Assembly: GCA_013298745.1 (NCBI GenBank) | Contig: JAAFIT010000044.1 | Coordinates: forward strand, 1 to 10,883 | Source: Sphingomonadales bacterium | Lineage (GTDB): Bacteria; Pseudomonadota; Alphaproteobacteria; Sphingomonadales; Sphingomonadaceae | DNA length: 10,883 nucleotides | Direction: 5' to 3' | Shown: in pieces, positions 5,844 to 10,883 of the stretch | Layout of the letters: the number at the start of each line of letters is the position of its first letter | Position numbering within the stretch: the stretch's first letter is position 1 | Notes under the pieces: model-generated | Seen by the model: only the letters and a program-made list of their open reading frames with translations | Databases searched by the model: none | Told to the model about the DNA's origin: nothing | Program-made: the position numbers and the translations under genes

Positions 5844-8800
5844 TCACACCGTGATCGACACCCCACGATAGACCCGCGCGCGGTAGCGCGAATCTTCGGC
5901 GTGCGCCAAGGGCGTGCCGGCGAGCAGGACGGCCCGGGCGAAGCGCTTGACCTCCTCGTCATGCTCGGCAGCATTGCGCGGCTCTTCGGAGCGCACCCGG
6001 CGGGTCAGGTTGATCTGGTTGACCGGCACATCGTGCACCAGCCGCTCGTTTTCCACCGCGATGGTGGCGGTGAAGGCGTGCAGCGTCGTCTTGACGAAGT
6101 TGGCCAATGCAAAGGCCGAACCGCCCCCCTGCCCCATCGGCACATCCGGCGAGACCAGCACGATCTGGCAGCCATCGAACAGCGATGCCTTGCGGGCAAC
6201 GCGGAAATGATGCGTCAGATTGGTTTCGACGACATCGCCAAAGCCGGCGCCATCAAGCGGCGTGTCGCCATCGAACAATGCGTCGGGCAACGGCTTGAAC
6301 GGCGTCGAAACGATCGTCGTCGGGTGGCCCCATTGCGTCAGCGCCGCATCGAGGCTGTCCTCGATCGCGTCGCCCACCACCAATGTTTCGACGCGGTCAC
6401 CACCGTCAATCGCCTTGGCCAGGGCCGCGCCGCCGGCCGCCGTCATCGGCAGCAGCACAACCCGTGCGACACCGGCAGCCAGAAAGCTGCGGGCGCTTTC
6501 GGCGAGATAATCGACGAGATGTTCGCCAACCAGCCAGACCGTCTTGCCGGCCATGGCCTCGATGCGCTCCTGCTTGGGGCTACCGAACAGCTCGCGCTCG
6601 GTGGTCGAGCGTTCGACATTCAGACCGCCCGACGGCATGAAGGTTTCACCGGATACGGCGCGATCGGCAAGGAAGAACACCGTCGCCTGCGCCACTTCGC
6701 TTTCGGTCGGCATCTTGCCGAGATGCAGTTGCGACAGCACGCCCGAGCGCACCTTGGCGGCCTCGCGGCCGATCTGCGCCGACGGCAGCCACGGCACATC
6801 GTCGGGCGGCACGCGCAGAAGCCAATCGGCATCAGGCTTGCTCGCCCAGCCTGTGCCGAGGAAAAAGCCCCCCAGCCGCAACCGCTTGGCGAGCTTTGCC
6901 GCCAGCATCGGCGTGAGCAGATAGCGATCCCAGCAGCAGCTTTCATCGCCTTCGCGTGCACAGGCCAAGGCAAGTTCGCGCAACTCGGCCGGCACCGACT
7001 TGTCATGGCTCAACTGCACCGTGTCGTTGCGCGCCAGCCGCCCAAGGATGCTTTCGACATTCTCGCCGCGCCGCACCGCCTTGATCGTGGCGGCATAAAC
7101 CGCATTGAGCCGCTTGTTCTCGAGGATCAGCCGGCCACGACGCTCGAACAGCCCGGGCTTGCCACCCAGACCCGCCAGACGGTCCCCATCGACCGGCCCC
7201 GGCGCAATCGCGTTGATCTGGATTTCGGGGCCGAGATGGCGCGCCATGCTTTCGACCATGGCGCGCTGCCCGGCCTTGGACACCGCATAATCGGTGCGGT
7301 TCGGATAGCTGACGGCGAGAAACTTCTCGCCGCCGAAATAGCTCGAAACATTGAGGATATAGCCAGAGCCTTGCGCCTTCATCATCGGCACGACCATGTG
7401 CATCAGCGCATAGTTGGAGATGAGATTGGCGTTCTGGGTGTTGCGCCAGGCCTTCAGATCCATGTCGACCGCCATTTCCTCGGCGCCCGACACCCCGGCA
7501 TTGTTGATGAGGTAATCGATGCGGCCAAAGGCGCGCAGCGTTTCATCAACGGCGTGCTTGAGGCTCGCCATATCGGCGACATCGACATTGGCAAGCGTGC
7601 GCACCCGACGCTCGACACCCGAAAAGCCGATATCCTCCAGTTCGCCGATGATGCGCTCGCGCGCCGCCGACAATTCGCTGTCGCGCCGCGCCACCATCAT
7701 CACCTTGGCGCCGGCCAATGCCAGCAATCGCGCCACCTGGCCACCGATGCCGGCCGAGCCGCCGGTGATCAGCGCCACCTTACCGAGATGCAGCCCGGTG
7801 ATGTTCTCGGTGGTGCCGACCATGGCGCGCTTGGCGCCGGTCGCATCGGCGATGCTTTCGGGGAGGTAGAGGTTGACCGCCAGCACCTTGCGCTCGGTCA
7901 GCACGACCTGCGCCACCTGCCCGGCGGCAAAGGCGAGGCTTTCGGGCTCGGCATTGGTGTACCGAATGATCTGGTTGCCCCATTCGGGCTTGTCCCGCCG
8001 GCCGTGCGCCGCATCGACAGCGCTTTCATCGCGCCAGATGCGGATCAACTCTTCAAGCGCCGCGCGCAGCAGATTGGCATATTGATTGCCGGCGCCATCG
8101 TCCCCATTCGACAGGAAGACGAAGCGCGGATCGTGAAGCAGGCCATCATGCCGCTTCCAGTAGCGGCTGAGCGTGCGCGCCACGGCGATATTGGCTTCGA
8201 GCTCATCATCGACGAAGCGCTCGACCTGGGCATCACTGGCTTCGGCGAGCGTGCCGGTGAAATAGCCCACCGGACGCGTCGGCAGGACGATCGCCCCGGT
8301 GATCGGCAGCTTGCTCGCGGTGAAATCCGCCAGCACTTCGTCCATGACAACGTGATCATGGCGCGGAAAATGCGCGACCTGAATGCGCGGCGTATCGGCC
8401 AACGCCACAGCGGCATCTTCAGCCGCTGCCTGCGCATGAAAGCCGATCAGGACCTCGGCGCCGCAATCGGCGTGAACCCGGGCCAATGCGATCGCGTCGT
8501 CGATCTGGCTGCCGGCCGAGACCAGCACGCCCAAGCCCCCGCCATCAATCGACCGCATCGACGGTCGTGACTGATATGTCGAGCGCGATTCCTGCCGCAC
8601 CGCCATGCCATGCGTCACTTCGAAATCATGGCCGGCGAGCGCGGCGGATTCGTCCGAACCCAGGAAGACGCAAGTGTTGGCGATGTCGGCCGGCGTCGGG
8701 AAGGTCTTGGCCTTCGGCGCACCATCGACGCTGCGTTCGAGCGCCATCAGGTTGAAGAAATGGTTGGCGGTGGCACCTTGTTCGTCACCGCGCAGGCCGT

Positions 8801-9488
8801 CCATGGCGGCAAAGACGGTGCGGATGCGCTCGCTGGCAATCGGCCCCGGGAACAACAGATTGACGCGAATGCCGCGCGGCCCGAGCTCGGTCGCCATCGC
8901 GCGCGACATGGCGTTCATCGCCGCCTTGGGCACGGTATAGGCGGCGCGGGCATAATATTCGGTGCGCGAAAAGATCGTCGAGACGTTGATGATCGAGCCG
9001 CCCTCGCCCATCGCACCGGCCGCAGCGCGCACCATGTTCCAGGCAACGACCATGATGTTGCGGGCGGCATCACCCACGGTTTCGCTGTCGGTGCTGCCGG
9101 CGGCCTGCAAGGCTTCGAGATCCGCGCGGCTCAATGGCAGATTCTCAAGCGGCTGCTTGGGGCCAGCGGAGCCGGCATTGTTGACCAAAACATCGATATG
9201 GCCGTGGCGCGCCACGACTTCGGCGATGCCGGCGCGAACACTCTCAGCATCGGCACCATCGATGACCACCGTCGAGGCGCGGTCGGCGGGCACACCGGCG
9301 GCAGCGATCGCCGCATCACGCGCCGTATCGGTGCGGGTGCGATCCCGCCCCGAAAACACCACGGTCGCGCCTTCGGCGAGATAGCGGCGCGCGATCGACT
9401 GCCCCAGATTGCCGGCAGCCCCGGTGATCAGCGCAACCTTGCCGGCAAGACGGCCAGCAGGGATTTCGGCGGTGGTGGTCTTGGCCAT
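5844..9488 (-). CDS. mcr: Bifunctional malonyl-CoA reductase (tandem SDR), 3-hydroxypropionate pathway
   Basis: This 1214-residue cytosolic enzyme reduces malonyl-CoA to malonate semialdehyde (C-terminal half) and then to 3-hydroxypropionate (N-terminal half), using two NADPH. Length and order match Chloroflexus MCR (about 1219). N-half: GRLAGKVALITGAAGNLG (12-29), Arg48 for NADPH, NNAG (103-106), Ser170, Tyr184 and Lys188 in YTVPK, then FPGPIASERIRTVF (213-226). A degenerate Rossmann-like repeat follows (about 316-545, FLSNGDDGAGNQY at 458-470). C-half: LHLGKVALITGGSAGIGG (566-583), Arg601/602, NNAG (662-665), NVSSYFGGEK (713-722), Tyr734 and Lys738 in YAVSK, NAIAPGPVDGDRL (759-771) and SGETFMPSGGL (946-956). 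A second degenerate repeat spans about 980-1214 (FALANFVKTTLHAFTATI at 1126-1143). These stretches are near-identical to Chloroflexus MCR as I remember it. ATG 9488 follows the pcs stop by 11 bp, so this is the second gene of an operon. Confidence 0.96.
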   Translation of the reverse strand: MAKTTTAEIPAGRLAGKVALITGAAGNLGQSIARRYLAEGATVVFSGRDRTRTDTARDAAIAAAGVPADRASTVVIDGADAESVRAGIAEVVARHGHIDVLVNNAGSAGPKQPLENLPLSRADLEALQAAGSTDSETVGDAARNIMVVAWNMVRAAAGAMGEGGSIINVSTIFSRTEYYARAAYTVPKAAMNAMSRAMATELGPRGIRVNLLFPGPIASERIRTVFAAMDGLRGDEQGATANHFFNLMALERSVDGAPKAKTFPTPADIANTCVFLGSDESAALAGHDFEVTHGMAVRQESRSTYQSRPSMRSIDGGGLGVLVSAGSQIDDAIALARVHADCGAEVLIGFHAQAAAEDAAVALADTPRIQVAHFPRHDHVVMDEVLADFTASKLPITGAIVLPTRPVGYFTGTLAEASDAQVERFVDDELEANIAVARTLSRYWKRHDGLLHDPRFVFLSNGDDGAGNQYANLLRAALEELIRIWRDESAVDAAHGRRDKPEWGNQIIRYTNAEPESLAFAAGQVAQVVLTERKVLAVNLYLPESIADATGAKRAMVGTTENITGLHLGKVALITGGSAGIGGQVARLLALAGAKVMMVARRDSELSAARERIIGELEDIGFSGVERRVRTLANVDVADMASLKHAVDETLRAFGRIDYLINNAGVSGAEEMAVDMDLKAWRNTQNANLISNYALMHMVVPMMKAQGSGYILNVSSYFGGEKFLAVSYPNRTDYAVSKAGQRAMVESMARHLGPEIQINAIAPGPVDGDRLAGLGGKPGLFERRGRLILENKRLNAVYAATIKAVRRGENVESILGRLARNDTVQLSHDKSVPAELRELALACAREGDESCCWDRYLLTPMLAAKLAKRLRLGGFFLGTGWASKPDADWLLRVPPDDVPWLPSAQIGREAAKVRSGVLSQLHLGKMPTESEVAQATVFFLADRAVSGETFMPSGGLNVERSTTERELFGSPKQERIEAMAGKTVWLVGEHLVDYLAESARSFLAAGVARVVLLPMTAAGGAALAKAIDGGDRVETLVVGDAIEDSLDAALTQWGHPTTIVSTPFKPLPDALFDGDTPLDGAGFGDVVETNLTHHFRVARKASLFDGCQIVLVSPDVPMGQGGGSAFALANFVKTTLHAFTATIAVENERLVHDVPVNQINLTRRVRSEEPRNAAEHDEEVKRFARAVLLAGTPLAHAEDSRYRARVYRGVSITV

Positions 9489-9499
9489 CGTCGTTTCTC
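9489..9499 (-). promoter_or_regulatory. 11-bp pcs-mcr junction with weak ribosome site
   Basis: Read on the minus strand, the pcs TGA is followed by GAGAAACGACG and then the mcr ATG. GAGA lies about 7 bases before the ATG and is a weak ribosome site. The tight spacing implies co-transcription and probably translational coupling. There is no room for a promoter or terminator. Confidence 0.6.
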
Positions 9500-10883
9500 T
9501 CAGTTCGAGGCGTCAGACTGGGTTGCCGCCCAGGCTTCAAAAAGTTCGTCGCGGCTGCGCAGCCCCATCGCCGGCAAGGCGTGGTTGACGATGTAGGTCG
9601 CGCCGGAATGGCGGTTATCCCACATCGATTGATGCGCTTCGGGCAGACCTTCCCATGGCACCACCGTCGGCTCGGTCACATCGAGCAAGCCAGCGGCAAC
9701 CATGTCGTTCATGCGCGTCACTTCATAGGCGTTGCACAAATGCGTGCCGAGGATTTCGGCGGTCGGCATGATGATGCGGCGCTGGCGCGTCCACACCTGC
9801 GGTGCGTAGAAGTTGTAGCGCTGCCCGGCCATGTCCTCGGCGTAAACGATCCGCCCCGTGAACGGCTTGACCAGCGCCGAGGTGACACCGAGCGTATCCT
9901 GCCCGGCGCGTTCGAGAACGATATCCGGTGCACCACGCGGATTGTCCGGCGAACGCAGCAACTTGCCGACGGCGTTGCCGAAGGGCTTCAGCGTCTTGTC
10001 CTGGAACTCGCGCACCGCCTCGCGGAAGGCTTCGATATCGGCGCGCGCCACCGGCAGGCGCGGCATGGTGTGCGGCCAATCGAAATTGGCGCCTTCCCGC
10101 CGCTTGATGCCTTCGAGGCTGACCACCCCGGCGACGGCATCTTCAAAGCCCAATGACAGGATGAACTCGCGCTGGCCATCGGTGTTGGTGACGACAACCG
10201 TGCGCGCGCCAATGCCGCGTGCCGCCTCGATCATTTCCAGCCCGGTTTCATCGGCGAGCGCCGTCGAATTGGGACCATAGAAGATCAGGATCGCTTCGCC
10301 ACCGCGGGCGCCGGCCTTTTGCAGCATGGCTTCGGCAGTCGAAGCGCCGGGCTTGCCCATGAAGCTGAGGTGATAACCCGACGATGCCCCGTAGAACGCC
10401 ATCTTGCCGCCCTCGGCAAGCAACTGGAACGTCCGCGGGAACGAGGTTTCACCGGCGTGGCTGACGGCATAATCCGCCAGCTTGCCATTGTTGAGGCGCT
10501 TGTACTCCGCCACCAGCGGTGCACCGGCTGCCTCCCAGGCGCGGGATGCCTCCGCGCCATCGGGCACGGCGGTATACAGCGCCGCAAAGCGTGGATCGGT
10601 CCGATCGATGGCGCCGACGGCACCTTTGGTCTTGACGAACTCGGCACGCGCCGGGCTCGACACCAGACCGGTGACGTTAAGACCACTGGCCTTGGATGAT
10701 TTCAGCGCATCAAGACCCGTGCCCGTAGCCGAGCCTTCGATGAAGATGGTCTTGCCGCCGACAATCTGCAGCGTGGTGAACAGGCAGCGCACGATGGTGC
10801 CGAGGTTGAGGATATAGCTGCCCGCCTGCTCCAGCGTCAGATCGCCGGGCACCGTGTGCAACTGCGGCGCCTGAACGGTGAGG
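9500..10883 (-). CDS. pcs: Propionyl-CoA synthase, C-terminal acryloyl-CoA reductase domain (5' part beyond the window)
   Basis: The frame is open from the right edge to TGA 9502-9500, showing 460 residues (numbered here from the first full codon, 10882). The matching domain is the enoyl-CoA reductase end of propionyl-CoA synthase, a roughly 1820-residue fusion of acyl-CoA synthetase, enoyl-CoA hydratase and NADPH-dependent acryloyl-CoA reductase that makes propionyl-CoA from 3-hydroxypropionate. Diagnostic stretches: EQAGSYILNLGTI (18-30), IEGSATGTGLDA (48-59, nucleotide binding), LADYAVSHAGETSFPRTFQL (135-154), FYGASSGYHLSFMGKPG (163-179), RRIIMPTAEILGTHL (368-382) and PEAHQSMWDNRH (414-425). 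About 400 residues follow the nucleotide loop, far more than in ordinary medium-chain reductases. A TTG at 10861 is not a credible start, because homology continues across it to the edge. The fusion upstream cannot be seen. The gene precedes mcr by 11 bp. Confidence 0.88.
   Translation of the reverse strand, partial: LTVQAPQLHTVPGDLTLEQAGSYILNLGTIVRCLFTTLQIVGGKTIFIEGSATGTGLDALKSSKASGLNVTGLVSSPARAEFVKTKGAVGAIDRTDPRFAALYTAVPDGAEASRAWEAAGAPLVAEYKRLNNGKLADYAVSHAGETSFPRTFQLLAEGGKMAFYGASSGYHLSFMGKPGASTAEAMLQKAGARGGEAILIFYGPNSTALADETGLEMIEAARGIGARTVVVTNTDGQREFILSLGFEDAVAGVVSLEGIKRREGANFDWPHTMPRLPVARADIEAFREAVREFQDKTLKPFGNAVGKLLRSPDNPRGAPDIVLERAGQDTLGVTSALVKPFTGRIVYAEDMAGQRYNFYAPQVWTRQRRIIMPTAEILGTHLCNAYEVTRMNDMVAAGLLDVTEPTVVPWEGLPEAHQSMWDNRHSGATYIVNHALPAMGLRSRDELFEAWAATQSDASN

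Noticed and set aside
5901..8570. 889-codon open frame on the plus strand, opposite mcr
   Set aside because: It lies wholly antisense to a clearly identified malonyl-CoA reductase. Its product is rich in Arg/His/Gln with no recognisable domain, as expected from a GC-rich reading-frame shadow.
8610..9596. 328-codon open frame on the plus strand across the mcr start and pcs end
   Set aside because: It is antisense to mcr and pcs, low-complexity GDR/RRR/HH-type composition, with no motif or ribosome site. Shadow frame.
10859..10861. TTG 10861 as the start of the right-edge gene
   Set aside because: Similarity to propionyl-CoA synthase continues through TVQAPQ to the window edge, and a start here would cut off the substrate domain of the reductase.
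9500..10883. Crotonyl-CoA carboxylase/reductase instead of propionyl-CoA synthase
   Set aside because: The folds are related, but the visible region after the nucleotide loop is much longer than in crotonyl-CoA carboxylase/reductase, and the diagnostic stretches match the propionyl-CoA synthase C-terminus.
1..10883. CRISPR arrays, insertion sequences, tRNA or rRNA genes, toxin-antitoxin or defence genes
   Set aside because: No regularly spaced repeats, transposase motifs, terminal repeats, cloverleaf sequences or small paired frames were found on either strand. Intergenic space is minimal.

Overview
The window looks like a chromosomal stretch from a GC-rich alphaproteobacterium, most likely a sphingomonad (Sphingomonadaceae or Erythrobacteraceae). 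The signs are a sphingomonad-style TonB receptor N-terminus (a TAQKR motif, then LQDVPLAVSV), an HWE-family histidine kinase, dense coding, and tandem-SDR and reductase genes of a type known from Erythrobacter/Porphyrobacter. The lineage is inferred; no rRNA or tRNA gene is present.

Left block (1-4712). On the minus strand lie a Gfo/Idh/MocA-type sugar oxidoreductase (1605-2690) and, downstream of it, the first 487 residues of a TonB-dependent outer-membrane receptor (1-1461, cut by the window edge). Diverging from these across only 28 bp is a plus-strand pair: a YdhF-type aldo/keto reductase (2719-3654) and an SsuD-like FMNH2-dependent sulfonate monooxygenase (3651-4712), overlapping by 4 bp. 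A monooxygenase that turns a C-sulfonate into an aldehyde plus sulfite, coupled to an aldehyde reductase, resembles the SmoC/SmoB pair of oxygenolytic sulfoquinovose breakdown. The sugar oxidoreductase and the receptor would fit uptake and opening of a sugar sulfonate. That substrate is a hypothesis.

Middle (4713-5843). A soluble orphan PAS-HWE sensor histidine kinase (4822-5796, plus strand) with no response regulator beside it, followed by a GC-rich hairpin where it meets the next operon tail to tail.

Right block (5844-10883, minus strand). A two-gene operon, read right to left. First comes the 3' part of a gene whose product matches the C-terminal acryloyl-CoA reductase domain of propionyl-CoA synthase (pcs). 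After 11 bp comes a complete 1214-residue bifunctional malonyl-CoA reductase (mcr). Together they cover malonyl-CoA to 3-hydroxypropionate to propionyl-CoA, the signature segment of the 3-hydroxypropionate bicycle of Chloroflexus. This is the most important content of the window: a carbon-assimilation module usually associated with green non-sulfur phototrophs, in a proteobacterial setting. The remaining enzymes of a complete cycle are not in the window, so autotrophy cannot be claimed. A partial pathway for CO2/acetyl-CoA co-assimilation or for using 3-hydroxypropionate is equally possible.

No insertion sequences, CRISPR arrays, RNA genes or phage genes were seen. No gap between genes exceeds about 145 bp.
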